Of a stretch of 64,000 bases of DNA, positions 22,210 through 32,261 are shown in pieces (the stretch's first letter is position 1; every line of letters begins with the position of its first letter). Below the pieces are notes generated by a model. That model was given only the letters and a program-made list of their open reading frames with translations. It did not search any database and had not been told where the DNA came from. The translations under genes and the position numbers were made by a program. Source of the DNA: Hermatobates lingyangjiaoensis (lineage: Eukaryota; Arthropoda; Insecta; Hemiptera; Hermatobatidae); contig JAPFBL010000068.1 of the NCBI GenBank assembly GCA_026182355.1, forward strand, positions 6,513,001 to 6,577,000, written 5' to 3'.

Positions 22210-23296
22210 ATATATAAACTTTATATAAAAATGCCATGACAACAGTTTATTTTGAACTGAGTTCTTTTTGGACAGTTTGGAATGAAGTTTTAAAAAATGA
22301 TTTTGTCAAAACAATTAATTATTATTAATTTATATTATTGTGCATATATTTTTCTTCAAAAATTTTTTTTAAACAATTTACTGTTTATTTCTTTAAATGG
22401 TTATATTACATATTAAAATCTAGTTTTTAATTTACCGTTACCTGTAAAACTTCACATTAAAGGATCATATAAAACAAATATATATATATTTTAGAAATAA
22501 GATCTAATTTTGTTTTCTATTTTAAGAAGTTATTAACAAATAAATAAAAATATTTGTAAAGATATAAATTAAAGTTTACTTTCTTAATTAATTTATTTAT
22601 GTACACTAATGAGTAAATCAAACGTAAAACAATTTAAAACTTAAACAAATATGTTATGATTTTCTTAACTAGAAAATATAATACTAACTCTTTGAATATT
22701 ACCTTATCAAATGTTGACGATTTAATTAAATTCAGCAGAGAACATAACTTGAAAGAGTTATTAACTATAAATATATTAAATTATTTTAAGGCTTTGAACA
22801 GATGATGATGTTTTCTGAAAAGCAAAAATTATGGACCTTACCTTAAAGGTTCAAGTCAATCTTGGATTATATATTTGTTGGAATAAACAATGCTGAGATG
22901 ATGGACTCTAAATAGAAGATGTGATCGTGTGGCAAGCACATTACAAGCCGAAGTGATTTCATCTTCCTTCCTAATCCTTCTTGATGGAATATTAAAGCTT
23001 TAGTTGATTGCCTTGCTTAATTCACTTATAATTACGAATATGCGGATACTTTCAAAAGTGATGAGCGTCGTAAGATCGGCTTGTCACCTGACTACTTGAT
23101 GGTAATCTTTAGAATGTTAGCTATATATAAAATATGATAAAGATATTGACTGTAGAATAGAACAAAACACAAACTGTTTATAATGAATGAGTCAGTTTTT
23201 CAAATGTAAACCAAATTTTCAAAATCAATGTTTTGATTTTCTTTAATATTATCTTAATCCACAAGAAACATAATATATCATATAACATTCCACAAT
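22210..23296. other. No gene seen; AT-rich DNA
   Basis: No coding-quality frame, splice-bounded patch or recognisable repeat. Confidence 0.5.
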
Positions 23297-23313
23297 TATA
23301 TATATATATATAT
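23297..23313. repeat. Short (TA)n at a PLE module border
   Basis: Eight TA units directly before the family F module. Confidence 0.9.
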
Positions 23314-23428
23314 GAGTAGCAGTTTGCTTCTCAACGCGAGTATTTCACACTTCTTCCTGTTGACGACGGATGTCCAAATATCGAAGTGAGTTCTGTAGTG
23401 ACTTTCTGTGTTCTTTCCTATTTGTTAA

Positions 23429-23432
<4 letters not shown>
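23314..23432 (+). mobile_element. (TA)n-bounded family F module
   Basis: About 119 bp between two (TA)n tracts. Its sequence, from TTTGCTTCTCAACGCGAGTA to TTTCCTATTTGTTAAAG, recurs inverted at 41.1-41.2 kb with high similarity. It contains a hammerhead-like motif and no coding sequence. Confidence 0.8.
23352..23391 (+). ncRNA. Hammerhead-like motif, family F
   Basis: UGACGA core portion, extra C, hairpin GGA/UCC as stem II, AAA (G12 lost), palindrome AUAU then C17, and GAAGUG pairing with CACUUC upstream as helix I. The base at C3 is changed. Confidence 0.5.

Positions 23433-23460
<28 letters not shown>
23433..23460. repeat. (TA)n microsatellite
   Basis: Fourteen TA units between the family F module and the Jockey fragment. 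Confidence 0.95.
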
Positions 23461-23463
<3 letters not shown>

Positions 23464-23505
23464 AGCAATATTAAAATAGAACATGTCAATTTTAAATTTT
23501 CCTCA

Positions 23506-24072
23506 CAAAGAAGCGAGTTGCATACAGAAGTACGTAAATATCTCTGAAAAACTTCAATTATCATCATGATTTCAAAACCAAACAAACAATGCCGTCTAAC
23601 TTCTTCATATAGCCTCATTTCCCTGTTACCTAGCATGGCTAAAATACTAGAAAAACTCCTTCTCTACCGAATCCTTTCTACCTTTAAATCCTCTAAAACC
23701 TTTTCCAAACACCAATTTCTCTTTCAACATTAACATCAAACTGTCCAACAATGTCATTGAGCCGTTGATTTTATTTCATCCTCGCTTGAGCAGAAACAGT
23801 ACTGTCTTGGTGTATTTCTTGACATGGCGCAGGCCTTTGACAGAATCTGGGATCAGGGTCTACTGTGCAAACTCAAGAAACTTCTTCCTTTCACTTACTT
23901 TTATATATTAAAATCTTATCTGTCAGATAGATTTCATAGAGTAAGAGTAGGTTCAACTTTAACCCCAATCGGTTGTGGAGTTCCCCAAGGAAGTATACCT
24001 CCAGTCCTTTACAATTTCTACACATCAGACATTCCCGAACACCCTTCTACGTTATTCGCAACGTTTGCGAAT
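23506..24072 (+). pseudogene. Jockey-clade LINE reverse transcriptase fragment
   Basis: One continuous frame with three stops encodes the N-terminal and central part of a non-LTR reverse transcriptase. Motifs in order: SIIIMISKPNK, then SLLPSMAKILEKLLLYRILS (canonical YRPISLLP region), then VDFISSSLEQKQY, FLDMAQAFDRIWDQGL (motif A with the catalytic Asp of LDxxxAFD), LKSYLSDRFHRVRVGS, GVPQGS (motif B) and YTSDIPEHPS. It ends at ATFA, where the YxDD/FADD catalytic box should begin, running into an AT-rich inverted repeat. Arthropod Jockey elements have these exact motif spacings. It is truncated at both ends and inactive. The 89-residue frame at 23824-24093 is only its 3' half. Confidence 0.92.
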
Positions 24073-24137
24073 TTATTATTGAATATTAAATAAATATTCA
24101 ATATTCGCAATTATTTGAATTGAATATTGCGAATAAT
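24067..24137. repeat. Nested inverted repeat at the Jockey break point
   Basis: GCGAATTTATTATTGAATAT is followed by ATTCAATATTCGC and a third partial copy, TGAATATTGCGAAT. The reverse transcriptase frame dies here, so a rearrangement may have occurred at this hairpin. Confidence 0.7.
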
Positions 24138-24422
24138 TGAATGAACATGGATTAAGATTAAATTTTCATTGACTGTCCCAGTATTAAGAAGAATGCTCCA
24201 GTAAATAATATCACCAACCAAGCAGACAATTTTAAATGCAACATTACACCAAACGTAAATTGCACTAGTAAATAGAGACAACTAAGGATTTATTAACTCC
24301 TTCTGATATATAAAATTTCAGAGTTACAAATAAAATTGAAATTGTAAGAAAATTGTAAAATTAAACTTACAGAACTGACTCACACTTTAGAAGCACTTTT
24401 TTTTATGAGTAAAATATAGGTG

Positions 24423-24624
24423 CACAGTAAATAGAAAACACTCTTACAGTTTCCAATTTTCGGTTTATCTGTCATCAGGAGAGAAGAGATAGGGTCTCCA
24501 AATGCAAAACGACGATTGGAGACTAACACTGTCTCCTTGGTGGCATAGCGTTACTATCTCTTTTCTCTTCATGACGGATAAACCAAACATTAAAGACAGT
24601 AAGTGTGTTTTTCTATTTACTGTG
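24423..24624. mobile_element. Fold-back pair of family D ends
   Basis: Arms 24423-24491 and 24555-24624 are inverted copies (CACAGTAAATAG on the left, CTATTTACTGTG on the right). They carry TTACAGTTTCCAATTTTCGG and its diverged partner. Each arm bears a hammerhead-like core. The centre is about 63 bp of unrelated GC-richer sequence. Confidence 0.75.
24452..24485 (-). ncRNA. Hammerhead-like motif, family D (left arm)
   Basis: Minus strand: CUGAUGA intact, extra C, stem II AG/CC partly mismatched, GAAA, then AUU at the cleavage position. The right-arm copy (24560-24600, plus) reads CAUGACG and lacks a GAAA, so it is dead. Confidence 0.45.
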
Positions 24625-24675
24625 TACCTATAGATTTGACTAGAAGTAGGTTGTTCTTTGTTGATTGTTTTCTTG

Positions 24676-24679
<4 letters not shown>

Positions 24680-24707
<28 letters not shown>
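24680..24707. repeat. (TA)n microsatellite
   Basis: Fourteen TA units. Confidence 0.95.
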
Positions 24708-24712
24708 ATCCA

Positions 24713-24752
24713 CTTAAAATTCGAAAAAACGATCCAAACTGGACGCAAAATA
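24713..24752 (+). repeat. Short repeat shared with 26.11-26.15 kb
   Basis: AAAATTCGAAAAAACGATCC then AAACTGG. The same sequence occurs inverted at 26108-26148, in both places next to (TA)n. It is probably another retroelement end. Frames across it are microsatellite translations. Confidence 0.6.
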
Positions 24753-24820
24753 TATATATATATATTATATATTATATTATATAATGTGTATATTTATATA
24801 TACATATATATATATAATTA
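24751..24820. repeat. Impure TA-rich tract
   Basis: TA repeats interrupted by TATTATAT and TGTGTATA segments. Confidence 0.9.
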
Positions 24821-24892
24821 ATAATCAACAATAACTCATGATATAATATATGAATTAAACACCACAATAAACAAATATAAATTAATTATAAT

Positions 24893-24928
24893 GCTCTAAG
24901 GCCTTTCGTTACAAAATCATCAGAGAGC
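24893..24928 (-). ncRNA. Hammerhead-like motif, family B (left arm)
   Basis: GCUCU, intact CUGAUGA, extra U, a weak A/U stem II, GAAA, AGGCCU, U17, AGAGC pairing with GCUCU. All core positions are present; stem II is the weak point. Confidence 0.6.
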
Positions 24929-24960
24929 TAAATGAACCAAACAAAAAATATAATAACAAG

Positions 24961-25056
24961 TTAACCTGGCTGATCGAAGTCTTCAGGATTCCTGGCATCC
25001 CTGTCTGAATTTAATATTCCTAAAATTGAAGGAGTCTTGATCTGCTTACTTATAAC
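24961..25056 (-). pseudogene. PLE endonuclease, last about 31 codons
   Basis: Reads VISKQIKTPSILGILNSD and ends EDFDQPG at TAA (24961-24963). It matches the C-terminal GIIKQMKTSS to NFNQPS of the 18.9 kb copy. The rest of the protein is absent. Confidence 0.8.
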
Positions 25057-25107
25057 CTTCGATCAGATAGGTTAACTTGTTATTATATTTTTTGTTTGGT
25101 TCATTTA

Positions 25108-25142
25108 GCTCTCTGATGATGTTGTAATGAAATCCTTAGAGC
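25108..25142 (+). ncRNA. Hammerhead-like motif, family B (right arm)
   Basis: GCUCU, intact CUGAUGA, extra U, weak stem II (GU with AU), GAAA, AUCCUU in place of AGGCCUU, then AGAGC. The inverted partner of the copy at 24.9 kb; the palindrome has one change. Confidence 0.55.
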
Positions 25143-25157
25143 ATTGTAATTAATTAC

Positions 25158-25162
<5 letters not shown>

Positions 25163-25202
<40 letters not shown>
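25163..25202. repeat. (TA)n microsatellite
   Basis: About 19 TA units at the right border of the PLE fold-back. Confidence 0.95.
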
Positions 25203-25207
<5 letters not shown>

Positions 25208-25209
25208 AT

Positions 25210-25890
25210 TTTGGGAGCAGAACTTCATTTAAACATGTTACATTAAAAAAGTATGCCCATTTTCATTTTGTTCTTTTTCTCTTTAATTTTTCAAGTTTTC
25301 TAAACTTGGTTTTCAACTCTTCTGGTAATAAGTACATCAATTCCCCTAATGATTTATTACTGAACTCCATAACAGTAATTCAAGTAATAACTCTAAACTA
25401 TAAATCTAACATAAACTACACAAAAAATTGTTCTGAGTTTTCAGTCATCATAGACCATCTTCAAGGATATAAGATTTTAACCAATTAAAAAATTAATAAA
25501 GAATAAATACTAACAACAAGTATCATAAATGTTCTAAATACTAACTAATACATTGCCATAATACAGAATTAAAAACATTGAGAGGACTAGGAGGTTACAC
25601 AGCCGTGAAGGTTCCAAAATCTCAGATTTTCCACTTGGATTACTATGGTCACTAAACTCACTAGAACACTATGATGCTGTCACAGAATCAGGGTTATTGC
25701 TTTGTTGGTTTCCTGCGTGTAGCTTAAAATTCTGATTTAACTCGTTGTCTGATTGTTGAGGTTTGGTTTATGTTCTCTTATACACAGGGCTTCTAAAATT
25801 TGCAGCCCACTATGGTATTTTTCTTGGTATAAAATGTCTATAGTGTCGTTTAATTTTTCTGTGCTCACTTTGAGGCTATGTATATCATAG
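25210..25890. other. No gene seen
   Basis: Mixed AT-rich DNA. The frame at 25306-25488 has no motif or splice support. Confidence 0.45.
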
Positions 25891-26023
25891 GAATTATCTT
25901 CTTGAGCACCGGCAGCGGAACAATTTTTTGTTGCTCGACTAGACTAGAAACACCCATGGGTTTCCTGCCGTTGTGTTTCCGGCGTGCTTGGTCGCCCATT
26001 CTATTTTCTCTTGAAGAATTATC

Positions 26024-26060
26024 CTGAAGACGGAAAAACCGAAAATTTGAGTTTGTAAGT
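26024..26060 (+). ncRNA. Hammerhead-like motif, family D
   Basis: CUGAAGA intact, extra C, stem II GG/CC closing an A5 loop, GAAA, then AUU. The following sequence (AGTTTGTAAGTGTG) matches the other family D copies at 24.6, 42.4 and 62.7 kb. It sits in a GC-rich module that ends at (TA)n (26145). The 110-residue minus-strand frame over this area is an artefact. Confidence 0.5.
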
Positions 26061-26107
26061 GTGTTTCTTTCTCTATGTGTTGCTTTTCTTCGTTTTTGAG
26101 CTGATTT

Positions 26108-26148
26108 TCGCTCAGTTTGCATCGTCTTTTTCGAATTTTGAGTGATAT
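26108..26148 (-). repeat. Inverted copy of the 24.71 kb repeat
   Basis: Minus strand CACTCAAAATTCGAAAAAG, close to the copy at 24713 in sequence and (TA)n setting. Confidence 0.6.
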
Positions 26149-26169
26149 ATATATATATATATATATATT
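26145..26169. repeat. (TA)n microsatellite
   Basis: Twelve TA units to the left of a family A fold-back. Confidence 0.95.
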
Positions 26170-26228
26170 TCACATAAACATGTGAAATAACAATCAATGA
26201 TCAAACCACAATAAGAAATGTGAAACAA

Positions 26229-26271
26229 GACTAAGTTCTTTCAACCGTAACAAGCAGTCTTAGTCAGAGTC
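26229..26271 (-). ncRNA. Hammerhead-like motif, family A (left arm)
   Basis: GACU/AGUC stem I, core CUGACUA (G8 changed to U), extra A, 5-bp stem II GACUG/CGGUU, GAAA, AGAACU. The G8 change should abolish cleavage. Confidence 0.55.
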
Positions 26272-26328
26272 AAAAACCCAACTGAAACACTAGATGCAGA
26301 ACACATCTGGTGTTTCACTTGGGGTTTT

Positions 26329-26371
26329 GACTCTGACGAAGACCGCTTGTTACGAGTGAAAGATCTTAGTC
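26329..26371 (+). ncRNA. Hammerhead-like motif, family A (right arm)
   Basis: GACU, intact core CUGACGA, extra A, stem II with two mismatches (GACCG, CGAGU), GAAA, palindrome AGAUCU, U17, AGUC pairing with GACU. Confidence 0.6.
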
Positions 26372-26403
26372 TTGTTTTTCCATTTCTTATTGTGGTTTAA
26401 TCA

Positions 26404-26436
26404 TTTATATATATACTCGTATATATATATATATAT
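26404..26436. repeat. TA-rich tract
   Basis: TA repeats broken by CTCG, bordering the family A fold-back. Confidence 0.9.
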
Positions 26437-26771
26437 TATTAAATTTGATAGCAGATTCTGCATTCATGATTTTTCTGCTCAAAAGAAAATAGCAGTGTTC
26501 AATTGGCATTTAAACGCCAAAGTAGTTAGTAATATGCATATTTAGTTAATATTAGTAGTTTAAGGACCTAACGATGACCCACGGGGCTGAAAGCTTGTTA
26601 TGATAGTTTAATCTAGTATAGTGATTAATTAAATATAGTTATCCCCAGTGAAGTGTTTATTTAGTGTTTCAGCCTTCTGAATGTCTTATGCTAGCTTGCT
26701 TTGGCAAAATTATCACCTGCTCAAAAGAAAAAATACATGCTTGAAAGAGGACTTCCTGCCGATATACACAA

Positions 26772-26794
26772 ATATATATATATATATATATATA
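26772..26794. repeat. (TA)n microsatellite
   Basis: Eleven TA units. Confidence 0.95.
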
Positions 26795-26884
26795 ACAGAT
26801 CCAATAGTGTATCGACCGTATGATAGAATAGGTGTGTATCTAATCGGGATTCAGGGTCAAATTTTCTAGGTTTAAAAATCAAAC

Positions 26885-26935
26885 TGTCATTGCCGACGTT
26901 TTGGTTTTATTTTAAAACCTTTATCATAGGCCTAC
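26885..26935 (-). ncRNA. Hammerhead-like motif, family E
   Basis: Minus strand: eroded core (CUAUGAUAA), a strong 6-bp stem II GGUUUU/AAAACC, AAAA for GAAA, then ACGUC, meaning the palindrome ACGU with a canonical GUC cleavage triplet. The downstream GGCAAUGACAG matches the family E copy at 36.28 kb (GGCAAUGAGAG). Confidence 0.45.
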
Positions 26936-26939
26936 AAAC

Positions 26940-27595
26940 AAATGATAATAATAAATCACATATCCAGATCTAACATATAAACAATATGAAAATGGATTGT
27001 TACAACTTATGAATATTATAAGCAGAAGTATTTCAGAGATAAATAAAACAATATCACTTATAGAAGTAAGAATTTTTCTTACTAAGAAAATGAAATTATA
27101 TTGTTTAAAGGAACAACAATCTTAACCGGACAAAACCTTGGACTAGACTTATAAGATGACATTACGGAAATGAAGAAGATAAGAAAATCAAAGAAATAAA
27201 TACAAATAACCAAAGTAATCAAACATGAATGTAGAACAAAAATATTTAAAATAAAAAAAAATAACAAAATAATTAATTAAAAAAAATAAATATCAAATGC
27301 TTACAAAAATAATACATAAAAGATAATCATAAAAATTAAAAATAACACACAATATAATATGTAATATATATATATATATTGTTAAATTAACAGCAAATAT
27401 GAAACAGTAATTACAAGTAATTATCGGTTGAGTTGAACCATTGAACCATTGAACCATTGAGTTGAACGGACAGATCCGTTTTCCAGGAGACAGCATTTAT
27501 TAACATTTTCTAATAACAATCACGAAGTAGAATAATTCTGTCCCACTTAGTATATAAATTTATTTTCCATTTACCAAAACACAATGTAAATAGCC
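26940..27595. other. No gene seen; A-rich DNA
   Basis: A/T low-complexity with a short TA run at about 27365 and a small tandem repeat at 27431-27460 (unit ATTGAACC, three copies). Confidence 0.5.
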
Positions 27596-27602
27596 TAGAT
27601 TA

Positions 27603-27628
27603 TAGTTGCAGCACTTTTGCTGCAACTA
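27603..27628. repeat. Perfect hairpin, 11-bp stem
   Basis: TAGTTGCAGCA, a CTTT loop, TGCTGCAACTA. It lies at the left end of a sequence resembling the family G module (27.63-27.75 kb, with TTCTCCCGTAATGACGACG). Confidence 0.85.
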
Positions 27629-27759
27629 CGACAAAGGGTTTCTTCATTGTGGTCTGACTCGTTAAGCGAATTTCATCTTCTCCCGTAATGACGACGATTT
27701 AGTTTTTTCAGTGTTTTTCTAAGTTTTTTCTTTTTGTGCTGATTTATACACGATTTCTT

Positions 27760-28290
27760 ATTAAACACATGAAATAAAAATCGGCGTTAATAATGCTGTA
27801 AAAAAATTCAAAAATAGGAGTCTCAAATAGGAATCAAAGTAAGTAATATTTGGTATGTCTTTGTGAAGTACCCATTAAAGATTTGACAATATAAAAGGTT
27901 TAATGTCATGTTCCCTAAGCAGTAAATGGCAATAATGTAGGGTTTTTTCTCATTTTTTTTAATATCTGTCCTAGATAACTGTAATCTAAAAAAAATTTCA
28001 AAACTCTGAGTAAATGTCATAAAATAAACATAGGCACTAGTGGTAAATAATTAAAATTATGTCTCAAACAATACAAATAATCTATCATTTGTATTGACTA
28101 AGTATTTGTCATTTAAATTAAAACTAGTAATTAATGTTTCATTATTTTTTCTTGAACTCTTTTGCATCCCAAAACTTGCCTAGCCCTTTGTTTGTTTAAT
28201 TCATCCATATGGCCTGCAAAATACCTTTTGGCCTTTCTTCTTCCACTATACCACACTAGAGGTCTTATTTTAATTCATTCAGATCTAATG
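27760..28290. other. No gene seen
   Basis: AT-rich. The minus-strand frame at 27823-28020 has no support. Confidence 0.45.
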
Positions 28291-28293
28291 AAA

Positions 28294-28335
28294 CTCAGAC
28301 GAAGACTTCGTATTTTCGTCTAAAGATCTTAGCTT
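28294..28335 (+). ncRNA. Eroded hammerhead-like motif related to family A
   Basis: CAGACGA, extra A, stem II closing GAC/GUC, UAAA in place of GAAA, then AGAUCUU and AGC. Three core changes, but the order and the extra A are kept. Confidence 0.4.
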
Positions 28336-28440
28336 CATTTATGAATTTATTACTGCGGTTTATACCATGATTTTCATTTCACTTACTTAATGTGAAATTG
28401 TATTGTATACGAATTTTTTTTAATTTAATATTTGCATAAT

Positions 28441-28680
28441 ATAAACAATGGTAATAAAATAAAGGCATGGAGCCAGGGTAGCCCACTGGCTTGCGTGCTC
28501 ACCGATGACAGTAGCACAAATATATTAAAAGTAAATGTAACAAAAAAAAATTAATTATAAATTTACGAAACATAAACACTAGTATTAAAATAAAGGCATG
28601 GTGCCAGAGTAGCCCAGAGGTTTGCGTGCTCGCTGATGACAGTAGTGCAACTATATTATAAATAAATGCAACAAATATGT
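28441..28680 (+). repeat. Tandem duplication, 131-bp period, with tRNA-like A box
   Basis: Copy 1 starts at 28441 and copy 2 at 28572, both with AATAAAGGCATGG then a segment TAGCCCACTGG or TAGCCCAGAGG. These fit a tRNA polymerase III A box (TRGCNNARYGG), followed by TTGCGTGCTC and GATGACAGTAG. No B box follows in either copy. Most likely these are truncated heads of a tRNA-derived SINE, duplicated in tandem. Confidence 0.6.
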
Positions 28681-28689
28681 AATAAACTA

Positions 28690-29040
28690 CTACATTAGAG
28701 GTTAAAAATGAATAATTTTAGAAACAAACAAACTGTTCAAGAACAAAAGACGAATGTTCTAAGGTAATATTATAAAGACGCATTCCTTTCATTAATGTTG
28801 TTTTATATTACGTAAATAAATTGAATATTTCAATTTACAAGTTTCGTAAATATACTTACTGTGTATATATGTTGAATCTTGTTTAGAATACTATATCAAG
28901 AGCTTGGGCCATATAAGAATCTGTTTCCGTGCCTTAATAACAAGAAACAACAATTAAAATTATCCCTGTCAATCATGTTCAGTGAATTAATTTCAATACC
29001 TATTGTTATAATTTCTGAGTGACACAAAGGGTCACGGGTA
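28690..29040. other. No gene seen
   Basis: AT-rich DNA with nothing recognisable. Confidence 0.5.
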
Positions 29041-29041
29041 G

Positions 29042-29058
29042 TCTAATATATAATATAT

Positions 29059-29092
<34 letters not shown>
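29042..29092. repeat. (TA)n microsatellite, two blocks
   Basis: Two TA blocks separated by AATA, followed by TGTGTATGTGTGTG. Confidence 0.95.
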
Positions 29093-29093
<1 letters not shown>

Positions 29094-29284
29094 GATAGTG
29101 TATGTGTATGTGTGTACTAGTCAGTTCGATACATGCAATTCATTCATAAATAGAATGAGTGCTACGAATGACACTTCGTTATTTGAATAAGCAAACAAAA
29201 TTATAAGATTTATTTGCATGTAATAGATTATATTACAAGGAATACGAGTCGTTAGATTGGAAATAGATAAAGAGGCATGAGCTG

Positions 29285-29430
29285 AAATTGATGGAGTAGT
29301 GGTCACGTTAGTGTGGGAGGACTATGATGATGGCACGCTAACGTGCTGGAGCAGTCCAGTCGAGCAGCTCCGATGAAGAAACAGTTGCCTCTGGCAGACC
29401 TTTGTCCCTTCACCGTTCTCCCTTATCTCT
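29285..29430. other. GC-rich island, unclassified
   Basis: Markedly GC-richer than its surroundings, with CACGTTAGTGTG and GCACGCTAACGTGC forming a partial inverted repeat. A short plus frame (GVVVTLVWEDYDDGTLTCW) is open over about 30 codons but has no splice support. It could be an exon or a repeat relic. Confidence 0.3.
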
Positions 29431-32200
29431 ATCTCCTTTTATCTCAATTGTATTTTTATAGTTTTGACCAGTCGGTTAGATAAACACTATACATGATTTA
29501 TGGCTGTCTCTGCAGAATTGCAGATCATTGACATTCTCTTCTATATCATAACCTATATTTCTATTTAAAAAAAAAAATCTTGTGTAACTATCTCAAAGTC
29601 AAGTCGTATTGACCTCTGGGATTTTACTAAAATTTGTATACAAAGTTCAGAATATAAATTCCATAAATTTAACAAGCCAACTTATATGATTTATGTTACT
29701 CCCAGGAATTCATATTGCACTGATTTCCAAAGATATTACTAATCCTTAAAAAATTATACTTATCCACCATCACTCTAGTTATGATATAATTTTTGTGACA
29801 CATGTAATTGATGTATTTTTTCTCAAGACTACTTTCTACATCAAGAACATGTTTCATGAAATGAAAGGTCTGAGTTTAAACTATGCTATTGATTATTTGC
29901 AACCATATTACTTATTATATTCTCAGACTTCATTTCAGATTGGTATTTTTACGGTATAAGAACATAAATTTAAAAACTTCTTATTCATAACTATAGGTCA
30001 CACTGTTATTCTGAAGTAATGTCGTAAAATCTGCAGAAGTTTCCAATTCGGTACCTCGGATTCAATTCCCTCATCCTGTAATAGAGGTCTGTAAGCTCCG
30101 AGTGATTTATTCATCCAAAACTGTCTTAAAATCTATCAAAATGGAAATAATTTTTTTTTCAATCTTATTTCAGATCAGTATTAAGTCAACATTAATTGCA
30201 ACCAATCCAGAATCCACGTGGAAATGGCCCATGGCCTAAATAACTCATCAAACATTTCGAGTGAGAGTTAAAATATCACAAAATTTGATATGACTATTAC
30301 TTTTTTTTAAAATTATCTCAATGACTCTGTATTGAGGATGAGAGGTAAGTCAGTTTCAGTAAGGCTGAGAGAAGTTCACTCACATTTACTTCCACGTCTC
30401 TCCATCGTAGTATATTTTACTAAAGATATTATTTAGCAAACTAAATTTTACATTATCTGCGATAGCATATTTGTTCTGTATTTAAGTGATTTATTTACTT
30501 TGTGGACTCCAATGAGAAGAGTAGATATTTAGTTCATTCACCTGATCAAAACTTGATGAAAAATGTTTTAGACAGTAATTTTGTTAATAACATGTTCAGT
30601 TGATTAATATTTACCTTTCGAGCAAAGTAAGGTAGTTTGATATGAGTCAACAACCAGGTAGCTTAAGCAAACAAAGCTGTAGAAAGTTAATCTACCAGCA
30701 TATGGAAGCGATCATTCGTGAATTGAAAATAACAGGAGCGATTCTACCAACTGTTTTGTGTCTACACACTCGTCTTGGAGTTAATGTAACTGACTCAGGA
30801 TATAACACCGACAATAAAAACCGCTCAATGAAATATGCAACAATCCATACAAAAAACCTGTTAACAATAACTTTACACTACAAAACACACATCTATGTAA
30901 ATTTCACAATAATATATGAAAAATTAATTATAAAATAGGGTAATAAACGATCTTTATTAAATTGAAAACTAATTTTATACTAAACCTCATATTTCTTAAA
31001 AATTGAGATATATCTCCAATGCGTTCAGTTTGATAGGACAACACAGTACCTAGTTCATATAACCATAATTTTTCTGGACTCGTTGAGTAATTATTCTAGA
31101 TTGATTTTGGTTATCCTTAGAGGAAATTCATAAAAATCAAAGAAAAACTACAGTTGTTAATTAAAAAACCATGCTAAAAAATTGTATAAGATGAATATAT
31201 TATTGTTTTTTTATGTAATGGTATTATTTTAATATAATGTACATGGCCATTTTATTCGAAATTAGATTATCCAGGTCAAAATATTGTTGTTAAAATAAAA
31301 ATTAAGAAATATAATTAAATAATAAGAAATGTGTTAACGGGGTGAAATCAGAAATTAAATATTGTAACATCTAGTTTTTGTAAAAAGAAAAAGTGAAACA
31401 TAAAAAAAAAAGGATGCTGGATAACATTGGAGAATTGTTATTTCAAGACATTGTTATTTTATATGGTACTTACACAGATAATTAAAAGTTACTGCAATGA
31501 AAATTTTACTGCACTACTCTTTCAGATATTCCTTCAGTTTTATAAAATCTACTAACATGGACAAAAAATATTCAATATTTATTTACAATCTGCTTATATG
31601 TTTCTCCATTCAAATTTGTTATTTGATGGTTTACCATTTGGTTTTGTTTTCCAATTTATACAATTTAAGTAATTATATAAGTAATGTGCTATATAAGGGA
31701 TAATTAATGTAAATATTTGTTTATTAAAAGATATAATTTTTTTTAATTTGAATTTCTATTCAAACAAACAAAGAGTTTCAATTAAGTAACTTCAAAACGT
31801 ATGAAAATCCTTTTAGGCATAGAAAAATTCATAAATTACCCAAGCTTTATGGTATAATGACGATACATTGCTAAAAAACATGAATACTTAATTTTTGTAG
31901 TTATAGCTTTAAGATTTATAAGACAACTCACTTGATGAATACTAACAATCTTTCAGGAGTTATATTTCTACAAAGTTTATTGTTATACAAGAAAAATGTA
32001 GTTTAGATTATCCTCCGTTCTTGCATACCGAAGTCTTCTAACAACTTAATTCTATAGAAAGATTGTAGTAATGAAAAAAATAGACAAATTTGGTTTGGGA
32101 TGAGACACAATTTTATTTAACTGATTCTGTATATATATTTGAATACACTGTAATTATTTAACTATTAAGACAGCCAATTACATAATCAATACAGATACAT
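29431..32200. other. No gene seen
   Basis: Mostly AT-rich. A 98-residue frame at 30642-30938 begins MSQQPGSLSKQSCRKLIYQH with fair composition for its first 60 residues, but nothing supports it further. A B-box-like GGATTCAATTCC near 30059 has no A box upstream. Confidence 0.4.
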
Positions 32201-32201
32201 A

Positions 32202-32260
32202 ATCAGAAGTCACCTATACTCAACTTTATGATTAGATAACATACTATCAAACTTGTTGAC
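32202..32260. repeat. Dispersed repeat, copy 3
   Basis: GAAGTCACCTATACTCAACT, then AACATACTATCAAACTTGTT. Same motif order as 19.84 and 20.32 kb. Confidence 0.5.
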
Positions 32261-32261
32261 A

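Larger units (their letters stand above)
24881..25159. mobile_element. Fold-back pair of PLE family B ends around an endonuclease tail
   Basis: Left arm 24881-24979 and right arm 25057-25159 are inverted copies that include the PLE 3' UTR and hammerhead-like motif (left AACAAGTTAACCTGGCTGAT, right GATCAGATAGGTTAACTTG). The 77-bp centre carries the end of the endonuclease frame on the minus strand. (TA)n follows on the right. It may be an aberrant PLE insertion with a back-copied end. Confidence 0.85.
26199..26403. mobile_element. Fold-back pair of family A units
   Basis: Arms of about 99 bp (26199-26297 and 26304-26403) are inverted copies, from TGATCAAACCACAATAAG to ACACTAGATG. Each arm carries a hammerhead-like motif. 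TA-rich DNA follows on the right. It looks like two family A ends joined head to head. Confidence 0.88.

Noticed and set aside
24465..24821. Two opposed frames rich in Tyr-Ile
   Set aside because: Both are microsatellite translations across the family D fold-back.
25865..26197. 110-residue minus-strand frame
   Set aside because: It runs through a GC-rich retroelement end, a hammerhead-like motif and (TA)n; there is no domain and no start context.
30050..30075. B-box-like GGATTCAATTCC suggesting a tRNA or SINE
   Set aside because: No A box or cloverleaf can be built upstream.
30642..30938. 98-residue plus-strand frame starting MSQQPGSL
   Set aside because: Composition is fair at first but degrades after about 60 residues; no motif, no splice support. 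Kept only as a note.
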